From positions 124,001-188,000 of the forward strand of contig NZ_JASJOC010000005.1 in the NCBI RefSeq assembly GCF_030068615.1: a stretch of DNA of 64,000 nucleotides, in the 5' to 3' direction. The stretch is from Halostagnicola sp. A-GB9-2 (GTDB lineage Archaea; Halobacteriota; Halobacteria; Halobacteriales; Natrialbaceae). Under the pieces are notes generated by a model. It was not told the origin of the DNA, made no database searches, and saw only the letters and a list, made by a program, of their open reading frames with translations. Below, piece after piece: positions 1 to 8,555 of the stretch (the first letter of the stretch is position 1; each line of letters begins with the position of its first letter). Position numbers and translations under genes: made by a program.

Positions 1-883
1 TCCGAACAACGCGGAGCAATCGCTGGATCCTCGTTCGAACGGGATCGTATCGCTTCGTCAGGATAACGGTCCCCGCGGCGTGTCTGCCGACCGCTTCGGA
101 AACCGTCCCGACAAGCGCCCGCTGGATGAGTCCGCCCCTCGAGGCCCCGAGTACGGTGATATCGTGTTTTGTCGTGCTGTCGGTAATCGCCCCGGAAACG
201 TCAGCGTTCTCGATGATTTTCGTATTCACGGACCGGCTGTTTCCCATCCAGTCCGCTGTTTCGGCGAGGAACACTTCGGCCTCCTCGACCGTTAGCTCGG
301 GATCGTCCGGGTCGAGCACGTGCAACAGACTGATCGATGCGTCGTTTCGTCGGGCGATCGAGTCGGCAGTTTCCGCGGCTAGCTCGTCGTGTGGCCCGCC
401 TGCAACCGGAACCAGAATCGAGTCAACCGTCGGCGGTGTCGGCGTTTTGATGCGCTTGACGAGAACGTCACATTCGGCGTTTTTCAGCACTTTGTCGAGG
501 TGGTTACCCAGAACGATATTCTCCCGTGGTGGCCTCCCTCGCCAGCCGAGGAGGACTACGTCGACATCGTACGCTTCGGCGGCACCGACGATTCCGGTGG
601 CGACCCCGCGGGCGATACGAATACGGTGGTCGACGGGAATCCCGTTCGACTCGACGCGTTTTGCCGCCGCTTCGAGCAGAGCTTCGTCTTCGTCCGCGAG
701 CAGGTACCGACGCCCGTCCTCGAGCGATAGTTGCGAGGGAACGTCGAGAACGTAAACGAGGAGGACTCGATACGATCGATCGGCCGCGATATCGATCGCC
801 GTGTCGAGTTGCCGATCGGCCGTTTCTCGGTTCGCTATCGGCACCAGTATCGTTCCGTCACCGTCTGAAGGGGTGTTGGACAT
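1..883 (-). CDS. Universal stress protein, two UspA domains (3' end beyond window)
   Basis: Reading leftward from an ATG at 883, the frame stays open for 294 codons to the window edge, so the C-terminus is missing. Two UspA-like domains follow each other. The first (about residues 10-140) opens with a GTILVPIAN strand and carries VLLGWRGRP near its end. The second (about 150-285) opens with DSILVPVAGG and ends with a nucleotide-loop-like segment, LGASRGGLIQRALVGT. In the family this loop binds ATP or AMP. Tandem UspA proteins of this kind in haloarchaea often sit beside amino-acid or cation transporters, which may lie just outside the window. The protein is cytoplasmic and no specific ligand can be inferred. 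The family call is firm. Confidence 0.85.
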   Translation of the reverse strand, partial: MSNTPSDGDGTILVPIANRETADRQLDTAIDIAADRSYRVLLVYVLDVPSQLSLEDGRRYLLADEDEALLEAAAKRVESNGIPVDHRIRIARGVATGIVGAAEAYDVDVVLLGWRGRPPRENIVLGNHLDKVLKNAECDVLVKRIKTPTPPTVDSILVPVAGGPHDELAAETADSIARRNDASISLLHVLDPDDPELTVEEAEVFLAETADWMGNSRSVNTKIIENADVSGAITDSTTKHDITVLGASRGGLIQRALVGTVSEAVGRHAAGTVILTKRYDPVRTRIQRLLRVVR

Positions 884-968
884 GTGACACTCACTATTGA
901 CGTGCGCTACCGCTATTATTCCCCCCTCGAGAAGAGACGGAAACTATCGATTGAACTCTCCGTTGAAT

Positions 969-1916
969 TCACTTGAGTGCGGGCAGCACGTTCTCTCCGA
1001 ACGTTTCGAGGAACGCTTCCTGATTCGTGTTGATGTTGTGATTAAAAAAATTCTCCACGAAGAGATCGATATCGGCTTCGAGCCACTCTTGGTGATCATC
1101 GAGATCGCCGGAGACGCGAACGTTCGCATCGACCTGTTTTTCGCCGACAGTCTCGCTCAGTTCATCGAAATCCTGGGCCGTCCGAAGCTCTTGGGTGACC
1201 CTCCTGGGAACGTAATTGGTCCGCCACTGTTCGTAGGCTCCCTCGAGCGCCGCATCGTCGTCGGCGTCGTAGGAGTGCTGGGCCTTGTGGTACACCGGCT
1301 TGTCCGGAGCTTTTTCCAGGAAGGCGTCGACCGATTGGCGTCGTCCCCGTGGTCGGGCGTCGCGATCGTGATCATCCCGTCGGCTCACTCGCCGAGCCAC
1401 GCCGCGGTCTCTTCGGAGAGCGCAGCGCCGATCAGGGGCGGCGTTTCGGGCTGGGAGTACAACGTCGCCTGTTCGACGTCGACGCGACCGTGGTGGGTGA
1501 CCACCTCGCCGTCCCAGAGGCGGCACATGATTTCGGCGCACTCCTCGAGCCGAGCGTTTCGTTCGTCCTTGACGGGCCAAGTCAGTTCCCGTGATGCCCT
1601 CGTTGAGTAGCTGACCGCTGCCGACGGCGAGCCAGAACCGTTCCGGATACATCTCGCGCAGGGTGGCCGCTCCCTGTGCGACGATAGTCGGGCGATACCG
1701 ATAGTCGGGCGTGTTGACGGTCTCGAAGGACATCGAGGTCGCTTCCATCGCCGATCCGAGCTAGGACCAGACGAACTCGGATTTCCCCTGTTGCTCGCTC
1801 CAGGGGTAAAAGTGATCCGACGCGAGCGGATGGTCGAAGTCCTGTGCTTTGGCAAGTTGGACGTACTCGAGGAGATTGCTCGGAGAGAACTGCTCGTGGG
1901 ACGCGTGATAGCCAGT
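969..1916 (-). pseudogene. Decayed LLM-class (F420/flavin-type) oxidoreductase
   Basis: A recognisable luciferase-like monooxygenase family protein is spread over several frames on the minus strand. The N-terminal part (TGYHASHEQF..., ASDHFYPWSEQQ) runs from 1916 and is cut by an in-frame TAG at 1761-1763, where a Trp or similar is expected. The frame then resumes through PERFWLAVGSGQLLNEGITG. Near 1590 it shifts to PVKDERNARLEECAEI and runs to a stop at about 1385. It shifts again through MITIATPDHGD, and returns to the first frame for DAFLEKAPDKPVYHKA and the C-terminus at 969. A TGA lies directly before the first conserved residues and there is no start codon. One nonsense codon and at least three shifts make this a true pseudogene rather than one sequencing slip. 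Confidence 0.85.
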
Positions 1917-1981
1917 TCAGTCAGGACCGAACCACTGCCGACGCAGTTCGGGCGTTCGCTGGCACTATCGATTCCGTTTCG

Positions 1982-2093
1982 CCCCGACTCGGATACAAGT
2001 ATTTGATGCGTCACTGAAAACAGTCGGTCGAGACGATAGCACGATCACACCCGCCGCGAAATCGCACATCAAATACTTGTATCCGAGTCGGGG
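1982..2093. repeat. 27-bp perfect inverted repeat pair with 58-bp spacer
   Basis: Positions 1982-2008 and 2067-2093 are perfect reverse complements (27 of 27). The arms begin CCCCGACTCGGATACAAG on the left. The 58 bp between them hold no reading frame. The pair sits just upstream of the broken start of the LLM pseudogene and could be the ends of a small non-autonomous element or the scar of an insertion. No target-site duplication is obvious. Confidence 0.8.
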
Positions 2094-2097
2094 TTAG

Positions 2098-2128
2098 TCC
2101 CACAGCGTGGGTGTGCATGACTGTGGGA
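2098..2128 (-). terminator. Hairpin downstream of the 2153-2791 lipoprotein gene
   Basis: An 8-bp perfect stem, TCCCACAG (2098-2105) with CTGTGGGA (2121-2128), encloses 15 nt and lies 25 bp past the stop codon of the leftward lipoprotein gene. The position fits a 3'-end structure. There is no strong T-run, so termination itself is inferred. Confidence 0.35.
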
Positions 2129-2152
2129 TTCGACTCGCTACTGTCGTCGTTC

Positions 2153-2791
2153 CTACCCGTCGGCCGTTTCTTCGCCACCGGTGGAATCTTCAGTTTCCTC
2201 GCTCTCTTCGTTGTCGCCGTCTTGCTCGTCGTCTGATTCCGGCTCCTCGTCATGACTGTGCGAGACGAACGTCTCCCCGATCCGAGCGAGCAACTCGTGC
2301 CATTCGAGTGACTCCGAAAGGTACGTCTCGACCAGTTCGGTTTCGATCGTGAACGAATCGAGTACCCTGTCCTCGGCGGGATCGTACGCAGCGGCCTCGA
2401 GGTGCGTCGGTAATACCCCCTGTTCGACGACGGTTGTGTAACCGTCCGTAATCAACTCGATTTCGGCGGCAACGTCGCTCTCCTCGGTTCCTGTCGCGTC
2501 GTAACTGAGACTAATCCGGTCGTCGGCGTGTTCGACGTCTACCCGCTCGAACCCTTGGTCCTCGAGGGTCGATTTGAACTGCTCGATGATCTCCTCGTCG
2601 GTCAGGTCGTCGTCTTCGGTCTCTTCGTCTTCGGTCTCTTCGTCTTCGGTCTCTTCGTCTTCGGTTTCGTTTCCGGCGTCCGATTCGTTCTCGGCAGCAG
2701 CTTCGGCTCCGCCGGTATCCTCGTCGGGGTTCGTGGTGGTACAGCCCGCGAGGACAATTCCACCGGCTACCAACAGTGTTCGGCGTTTCAT
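2153..2791 (-). CDS. Acidic secreted lipoprotein, unknown function
   Basis: 212 aa. The N-terminus is a short lipoprotein signal, MKRRTLLVAGGIVLAGC, with lipobox LAGC putting the anchored cysteine at about residue 16. A low-complexity linker of Glu/Asp/Thr follows, with the unit ETEDE repeated tandemly (about residues 40-60). A compact domain (about 62-180) begins DLTDEEIIEQFKSTLEDQGF and contains alternating strands. The tail is again Glu/Asp-rich (SHDEEPESDDEQDG). The domain is a haloarchaeal hypothetical that I cannot name. Cell-surface location follows from the lipobox. The 18-bp repeat in the linker is likely to vary in copy number by slippage. Confidence 0.8.
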   Translation of the reverse strand: MKRRTLLVAGGIVLAGCTTTNPDEDTGGAEAAAENESDAGNETEDEETEDEETEDEETEDDDLTDEEIIEQFKSTLEDQGFERVDVEHADDRISLSYDATGTEESDVAAEIELITDGYTTVVEQGVLPTHLEAAAYDPAEDRVLDSFTIETELVETYLSESLEWHELLARIGETFVSHSHDEEPESDDEQDGDNEESEETEDSTGGEETADG

Positions 2792-3014
2792 AGCTTTTCA
2801 CTGTACTGGAACCGTCGTTAACAGCGGATGAAAGACAGTCGCGAATGGGGGATTTTCGGGGAGTTACGGGGAGGAAGGCCACTGAACTCTGTCCGCGGAC
2901 CGTCCGCGATAGTTTGTTCGGGTCACACTACCTGTCCGCTCGCTCGCTGTGGAATCACAGGAGTTCGCTGATTTAGTGAGGCTAAAAAAGATTGGTTGGT
3001 CAGCAGTCGCGTCG

Positions 3015-4910
3015 TTACCCGATGATAAGGGACACGAGGCTGTCGACTGCCGCGCCGACGTTCGAGGTCACGCTAGAGCGGCTGTCTGCGTCGTCGTCAT
3101 CGTCCGCGTTGTCGTCTTCGTCGTCTGCATCGTCGCCGTGGCCGCAGTTAGAATCGTAGGATTCGTCGTAGCTACTCTCGTCGCTGTCGCTCTGAGAGCT
3201 CTCGATCTCGGAGTCAGCGTCGGAGTCGGTTCGGGAGCTGTCCCGAGTCTCGGTATCGCTCTCGCTGTCGGTCCGGTCGAGGTTGCTTTCGGACTCGTTG
3301 TCGTCGCTGCTCTCGCTACGATCGGTCTCGCTAACGTTGGACTCGCTGTCCTGATCGCTGCTCGATTCGTGTTCGACGTCGTTGTTTTTGATCGTGTCGA
3401 CGCCAGTGTCGCTGTCGCTCTCGGTGTCGAGCGCGGAGTCAGTGCTTTCACTGCGATCGCTCTCGTTCATGTCGCTCTCGTCGGTGAGCGTACTTTGATC
3501 GTTCTCGCTGTACGTGCGGTCACTGGAGCTTTCGCTTTCGTCGAACTGGCTGTTCGTGCGTTCGTCGTCGGTATCCGAGGTTTCTAGGTCGCTTTCGTTC
3601 TGGTCACTCTCCGATTCGCTGCGGTCGCTTTCGTTCTGGTCACTCTCCGATTCGCTGTGAACTCGATCGCTGTCGGACGTACTCATCTTTCGGTCGCTCT
3701 CGTCGGCGGTCTTCTCGGAGCCGTGTCTGTCGGTCTCGCTCGCGTCGAGTTCGGCATCGTCGTTCTCGCTGTAGTCGCTCTCGTTGTCGGAGCTCGTGCG
3801 GTCGCTCTGGGTGAGTTCGCTCTGGCTCTCGTCGCGCTCCGATTCGTCGAAGGTGCTCTCGCTCACGCTTCGATCGCTTTCGCTCGTTTCGCGGTCGCTT
3901 TGTGCGCTCTCATCGGAGTCGCTGTCGCTGTCACTGTCGATTCGGTCGAAGGTGTCGCGGTCGTTCTGTCCGCGGTCGCTCGCGTCGCGTTCGTCGTGTT
4001 CGGATTCGCTCTCGCTCTCGGAGCTTTCGCTTTCGTTGGATTCGCTCTCGTCAAAGTCGCTTTCGTTTTCGTCGGTGTCGAAGTCGCTCACGTCGTGTGA
4101 GCTCTCGGAGCTTTCGCTCTCGTCGATGTCGCTCTCGTCCGAGTCACTCTGACTGTCGCTCTTGTCGAGGGTGCTCGCGGTGCGTTCGCTTACGTCGAAG
4201 TCGGAGTCGTCGTAATCGATGTCGCTCTCGGAACGGTCGCTTTCGCTCTCGTCCGACGCACTGTCGCTTTCGTCGGAGTCACTCTGACTGTCGCTCGAGC
4301 TCGAGTCGCTCGCGTCGGACGTGCTGTCACTCGCGCTCGAGTCGCTCTCGCTGTGGGTGCTGTCGGAGTTGGACTCGCTATCCTCGATGTCACTGACGTC
4401 GCGGTCGTTGTCGCTCTCGTCTTCGTTGATCTCGAGGTCGGAGTCGTCGATCTCGCTTTGACTTTCGGAGCGGTCGCTCTCGTCGATGTCGCTGACGCTA
4501 TGTTCGCTGGTAGCGTCGTGGTGTTCATCGCGGTCGTTCACTTCAGAAGTGCTCTGATCCCGGTCGACGTCGCTGTCGCTCGAGCTGTCACGGTCGCTCT
4601 GGTCGAACGTGCGCTCGTCCATGTCGCTCGAGCTATCGCTCGAACTGTCGCTTTCGCTCAGATCGGAATCGCTCGAGTGCTCGCGGTCATCGCTCGACGT
4701 GCGATCCCGGTCGCTACTGCTTTCGTACTCCCGTTCGTCCTCGTCGGCTGACGACATCGTGCTGTCGTCAACGTGTTCTCCTTCGTCACACCGATCGTCC
4801 ACTTGCATCGCGGCTTGGCCGGAACTTGCGCCAGCCGCCCCGCTCACGCCAACCACGCCGGCTAATACAAGGAGGCCAATCATTGTGATGACTGTTAGTT
4901 TCTGTCTCAT
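3015..4910 (-). CDS. Secreted Ser/Asp/Glu-rich repeat protein, copy 1
   Basis: 631 aa. A Sec-type signal peptide (MRQKLTVITMIGLLVLAGVV..., cleavage near AGAS) leads into a region of about 560 residues made almost only of Ser, Asp, Glu, Arg, Asn and Thr in irregular SD/ES/DES units. I find only two cysteines in the mature chain. One lies near the start (DDRCDEGEHVDDS) and one just before a short Asp-rich tail (SNCGHGDDADDED), so they bracket the repeat region. The extreme C-terminus (SNVGAAVDSLVSLIIG) is mildly hydrophobic. No enzymatic motif is visible. The downstream neighbour in genome order (5196-7085) is a clear paralogue with aligned blocks such as SEVNDR, SDIDE and SDSTHSE. By analogy with Sdr-type surface proteins it may be a surface stalk or matrix polymer, but that is inference. 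Confidence 0.8.
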   Translation of the reverse strand: MRQKLTVITMIGLLVLAGVVGVSGAAGASSGQAAMQVDDRCDEGEHVDDSTMSSADEDEREYESSSDRDRTSSDDREHSSDSDLSESDSSSDSSSDMDERTFDQSDRDSSSDSDVDRDQSTSEVNDRDEHHDATSEHSVSDIDESDRSESQSEIDDSDLEINEDESDNDRDVSDIEDSESNSDSTHSESDSSASDSTSDASDSSSSDSQSDSDESDSASDESESDRSESDIDYDDSDFDVSERTASTLDKSDSQSDSDESDIDESESSESSHDVSDFDTDENESDFDESESNESESSESESESEHDERDASDRGQNDRDTFDRIDSDSDSDSDESAQSDRETSESDRSVSESTFDESERDESQSELTQSDRTSSDNESDYSENDDAELDASETDRHGSEKTADESDRKMSTSDSDRVHSESESDQNESDRSESESDQNESDLETSDTDDERTNSQFDESESSSDRTYSENDQSTLTDESDMNESDRSESTDSALDTESDSDTGVDTIKNNDVEHESSSDQDSESNVSETDRSESSDDNESESNLDRTDSESDTETRDSSRTDSDADSEIESSQSDSDESSYDESYDSNCGHGDDADDEDDNADDDDDADSRSSVTSNVGAAVDSLVSLIIG

Positions 4911-5073
4911 CGTTACTCTCGAAACCTATGCCGTAGGTCACTGGAACCTCTGCTCGGGTATCTTAAAAACCGGAGACGAAGCCCCGGGGAGATACGGGAT
5001 AGATAGGGTCTTCTGGGGGTGATCAGTCCCGAACGGCCCGCTATCGACTGTCGCTGGTTGGTTACGTCCTCTC

Positions 5074-5153
5074 ATACTGTCGGCTGTAACTATGTGACGA
5101 TTCTTGCATCTTCGGGGCGACGAGAATTGTGAACGACGTACAGCCAACAGTAT
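5074..5153. repeat. 80-bp palindromic dispersed repeat, family 1, copy A
   Basis: The ends form an imperfect inverted repeat (ATACTGTCGGCTGTA with TACAGCCAACAGTAT). A second copy at 52057-52136 matches at 69 of 80 positions without gaps. It lies between the two Ser/Asp-rich genes, 43 bp past the stop of the second and upstream of the first, so it could act as a 3' structure, a promoter element or an inert mobile unit. It has no reading frame. Confidence 0.8.
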
Positions 5154-5195
5154 CAAAAATGGCGTGGGTGACGGACACGCGCTTTCGGTGTCTTC

Positions 5196-7085
5196 TTACT
5201 CGAGTTTGCTCACGTCGACGTCGAAGGTGCCGTCGCTGTTTTCGGAGATAATCCCCTTGCGCTCGAGTTCCTCGATGCTGTCACCGGTGACGATCAACCG
5301 TTCGGAGATCGTCTCGCAATCGGAGTCGGTCGTCTGTTCACGCTCGGTCTCGTCGCGTTCGCTCTGGGAACGTTCGCTTTCGTTCTCGCTGTCGGAGTCG
5401 CTCCGATCGCTGTCGCGCGTCTCGAGGTCGCGATCGCTCTCGCTGAGGTCGCGTTGACTCTCGCGTTCGCTGTCGTCAGTGCGCTCGCTGCGGTCGCGGT
5501 CGCTTTCGTCGCGGCTGCTGTCACGGTCGCTACTGCGCTCGCGTTCGGTGTCTCGATCCTCGCGTTCGTCGGTCCCCGTGTCGCTCTCGCTTTCGGTATC
5601 GAGTTCGGAGTCCGTGCGCTCGCTGCGGTCGCGGTCGCTTTCGTCGCGCTCGTCGGAGTACGTACTGCCGTCGCGTTCGCTCGAGGTCCGATCGCTTTCG
5701 CTGCCGCGGTCGGCGTGCTCGCTCTCGGCACGCTCTTCGTCGCTGTCGGTGGAGTCGACGCGCTGATCGCGGTGCTCGCTCTCGGCGTCGCTGCTGTCGC
5801 TGGCGTGTTCGTCGCCGGCGGATTCGCTCTGAGAGCGCTCGCTTTCGTTGCTGCTCGCGTTGCGTTCTCCCTGCTCGACGCCGCTCTCGTCACCCCCTCG
5901 AGTGCTCTCGCTTTCCTCGAGTGACGACTCGAGGGCCTCGTCCAGGAACGATTCACCGGTGAAGTCGTTTCGGTCGCTTTCGCTCCGATCGGTCTCGCTG
6001 GAATCGGCTTCGCTCTCCGCACGGTCCGTTTCGCTCGTCTCGCTATCGCTTTCGCTTTCGTGTTGCTCGCTCGAGTCCGCCTCCTCGCTCTCACCGTCGC
6101 TCTCGCCCTCGTACTGCTCGGAGGCGTCGGTGTCGTCGCCGCGGTCGAACCGGTCTTCGTCGATCCGTTCCGATTCGCCGTCGCTCACGAACCGATCGCT
6201 TTCGTCGCTTGAACTGGCGTCACTCTCGCTCTCGCGCTCGTCGAGTTCGCCCTCGCTGACGTCGCGTTCGCTTTCTTCGACGGTGCTGTCGTCGATATTG
6301 TGTTCGTCAGAGCCGCGTTCGGTTTCGCTCGTTTCGACGTCGCGGCTCTCGTTCTCGCTCGAGTCGCGCTCCGCGTCGTCGTAGTTGCTATCGCTCTCGG
6401 AACGGTCGCGGTCGCTTTCGTCCGTTGCCTCCTCTCGCTCGTCGGTCTCGAAGTCGCTTTCGTTAGCTCCCCGTTCGCTATCCTCGGAGGCGCGTTCGCT
6501 GGCGCTCGAATCGTCCTCGCTGTGCGTGCTGTCGGAACTCGAGTCGGTCGCGTCGCTCTCGCTGACATCGTGTTCGCTCTCACGTTCGTCTTCGTCGATT
6601 TCGACGTCGGTATCGTCGATCTCGGTTTCGCTGACGGAGTGATCACGTTCGTCGATGTCGCTCGCGTCGCGCTCGCTACTGGCATCGCGCTGTTCGTTGC
6701 GGTCGTTCACTTCGGACTCGGTTCCGTCGCGGTCGTACTCGCTTTCGTGAGTGCTATCGCGTTCATTGACGTCGCGTTCGGTCTCATCGAGTTCGCTCGA
6801 ACTGTCGCGTTCGCTGTCGCTTTCGCTTAGGTCTCGTTCGTGTTCGTTCTCTCTGTGATCGTTGTTCGACCGATCACGGTCGCTTTCACTTTGGCGCTCG
6901 CTCTCGGCGAGTTCACTGGTGATATCGACGTCTTCGTTCAGGTGTTCGCTCACGTCACATCGCTCGTCGTCGAGGGTGTAAACGACGGTCTCGTCGCTAC
7001 CGGTCGGGACGGCTCCGCTAGCGGCGATAACGCCACCGACCACCAGAAGGGCGGCTAACGCGAGGACACCAAGTTGATCTAACAT
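5196..7085 (-). CDS. Secreted Ser/Asp/Glu/Arg-rich repeat protein, copy 2
   Basis: 629 aa, paralogue of the neighbouring 631-aa protein and transcribed in the same direction. The N-terminus is a signal peptide (MLDQLGVLALAALLVVGGVIAAS). The mature start DDERCDVSEHLNEDVD mirrors DDRCDEGEHVDDS of the other copy. The body is a low-complexity Ser/Asp/Glu/Arg region with more Glu and Arg than copy 1, including many SDRDRSE-type units. The second cysteine lies near the end (SDCETISERL). It is followed by a small ordinary-looking domain (TGDSIEELERKGIISEN...FDVDVSKLE) that copy 1 lacks. The two-cysteine bracket is therefore conserved although the repeats have diverged. The two opposite strands of these genes also read open, which is a by-product of the codon pattern. 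Confidence 0.8.
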   Translation of the reverse strand: MLDQLGVLALAALLVVGGVIAASGAVPTGSDETVVYTLDDERCDVSEHLNEDVDITSELAESERQSESDRDRSNNDHRENEHERDLSESDSERDSSSELDETERDVNERDSTHESEYDRDGTESEVNDRNEQRDASSERDASDIDERDHSVSETEIDDTDVEIDEDERESEHDVSESDATDSSSDSTHSEDDSSASERASEDSERGANESDFETDEREEATDESDRDRSESDSNYDDAERDSSENESRDVETSETERGSDEHNIDDSTVEESERDVSEGELDERESESDASSSDESDRFVSDGESERIDEDRFDRGDDTDASEQYEGESDGESEEADSSEQHESESDSETSETDRAESEADSSETDRSESDRNDFTGESFLDEALESSLEESESTRGGDESGVEQGERNASSNESERSQSESAGDEHASDSSDAESEHRDQRVDSTDSDEERAESEHADRGSESDRTSSERDGSTYSDERDESDRDRSERTDSELDTESESDTGTDEREDRDTERERSSDRDSSRDESDRDRSERTDDSERESQRDLSESDRDLETRDSDRSDSDSENESERSQSERDETEREQTTDSDCETISERLIVTGDSIEELERKGIISENSDGTFDVDVSKLE

Positions 7086-7334
7086 ATTCCGGTTCTCCTA
7101 TCTAGCCGACCCGTCGGTTTCGATCGGATAGGTCTCTAGACAACGGGCTATTCGCTTGACCTACCCAAAAGGAGACGACGAAGGGTGGGGAAGGATCGCG
7201 GGGAACGCCGCCGGTTGGGGGTGGACGCGCAGATCACTGGACGGTCGGTTCCGTGATTGGACTCCATTTCGGTGTCCGGACGATCGATCCGGTTCAATTC
7301 ACCGATCAAATTTGAACTGCCGGTCTACTACGAT

Positions 7335-7466
7335 TTATGTCCGCTCTTGACCGCGCTGTTCACCGCGTTCGAGGCGACAGTCACCGCAGTAATACCCGTG
7401 ATACGAGCCGTTCCACTCGAAAGTCCCGCCACAGCCGATACACACCGGATCAAGTAGTTCGATCAT
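7335..7466 (-). CDS. Small zinc-ribbon protein (43 aa)
   Basis: The ATG at 7466 is preceded by an AAGGTGAAC Shine-Dalgarno-like stretch. The 43-aa product MIELLDPVCIGCGGTFEW... holds two CxxC knuckles (CIGC at about residues 9-12 and CGDC at about 25-28) joined by an aromatic and glycine-rich turn (NGSYHGYY). The tail is charged and Gln/Arg-rich. One structural zinc ion is expected. Such micro-zinc-finger proteins are numerous in haloarchaea and mostly uncharacterised. A longer upstream frame exists, but residues before this ATG look non-coding. Function unknown. Confidence 0.6.
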   Translation of the reverse strand: MIELLDPVCIGCGGTFEWNGSYHGYYCGDCRLERGEQRGQERT

Positions 7467-7685
7467 TCTGTTCACCTTCGTCACGCCTCGCCAGCGCCGC
7501 GGCGTATACGCCCTCGAGAACGGGCGGGCTCGTATAGAGACGGTGAAAAAGCGCGCCGATTCGGGGGGCGGCGGTGGTCGTGGACGAGATTCCGTTCCGT
7601 ATCGAACAGCGGATGTTCGGCTAAGCGGATGTTCGGATACAGTATTCTCGAGCCACACCAGTCGTTGGTTCCCTGAAGGAACTGG

Positions 7686-8336
7686 TCACGCACCCGATTC
7701 GACGACGATTTCGACGTTGTCACCACCCCCAGCGCTCGCATCCTCGACGGATTCGACGCCCTCGAGGACGTACGTCTGTGGATCGACCGCTTCGCCGTTG
7801 ACGGCAACCACGACGCTATCCCCGTCGCCTTCGGTGAACGTCTCGCCGTCGACGACGAACTGATCCGTCGTCACGTCCATTTCGAGGGTTTCGAGCGCGT
7901 ATTCGATCGTCACGTCCTCGCAGTGGGTGTGCCAGACTTCAGCGCCGTCGGAGTCGTGAAAGTGAAAGCAACCGTCGCGTTCGATGTACTGTGGATCGTC
8001 GAACGCGACGGCGTCGTCGTCGATCGAAATGGCAATCGTGCCGTGTTCGTGTATCTCGCTCGAGATGTCTGGTTGGTGGACGGCCGAACTCGCGGCCGAT
8101 TCCGAACCTAGAAAGACCGTACTGTATCCGAGCACGAATAACACGAGGACGACGGCGACCCCCGTATAGAGCGCCACGTTTCGGCGGCGGATATTCCGCC
8201 GACTCGAGTTCTCGGACGAGACGTTCAGACGACGCTTATCGATGGTCGTTAGTTCGTCGGCGTGCTCGCGTCTAAGGTGGTCCTCGTACTCGTTGTCTGG
8301 GAGCGATTCGCCGCAGTAGGTGCAATGATCTGTCAT
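7686..8336 (-). CDS. Membrane protein with N-terminal C2H2-type zinc finger
   Basis: 216 aa from the ATG at 8336. Upstream codons in the same frame lack any family character. The N-terminus, MTDHCTYCGESLPDNEYEDH followed by LRREH, is a CxxC...HxxxxH zinc finger. A basic stretch (SSRRNIRRRN) and one membrane segment (about residues 52-72, ALYTGVAVVLVLFVLGYS) follow. The remainder, probably outside the cell, is acidic with two conserved-looking cysteines and several histidines (RDGCFHFHDSDGAEVWHTHC). That cluster could bind a metal such as copper or zinc, which is my inference. A positive-inside membrane orientation puts the finger in the cytoplasm. I do not recognise a named family. Confidence 0.7.
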   Translation of the reverse strand: MTDHCTYCGESLPDNEYEDHLRREHADELTTIDKRRLNVSSENSSRRNIRRRNVALYTGVAVVLVLFVLGYSTVFLGSESAASSAVHQPDISSEIHEHGTIAISIDDDAVAFDDPQYIERDGCFHFHDSDGAEVWHTHCEDVTIEYALETLEMDVTTDQFVVDGETFTEGDGDSVVVAVNGEAVDPQTYVLEGVESVEDASAGGGDNVEIVVESGA

Positions 8337-8555
8337 CAGTGTCGATACGACGACCAGGCGGGGACGGGCTATGAAGGGCGGTCGAAGAAACGGGTCGATC
8401 CGTTCGTCGTTTGGATTTCGCCCCGTGTGGGATCTGATTTCACCGGGAGGATTTTGGCTCCGCATAATGAGTTTTGTCCCTGCTATCCTCGTTTCTTCCC
8501 GGTTCGGCGGTAGTTTTCACCCACCGTATTTGCCGGTCCGCAACCGGGTTCGCCC

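Noticed and set aside
2949-6830. Several hydrophobic plus-strand frames of 75-212 aa over the two repeat genes
   Set aside because: They mirror the Ser/Asp/Glu codon repeats. They lack start context and family features, and the minus-strand frames have signal peptides and paralogy.
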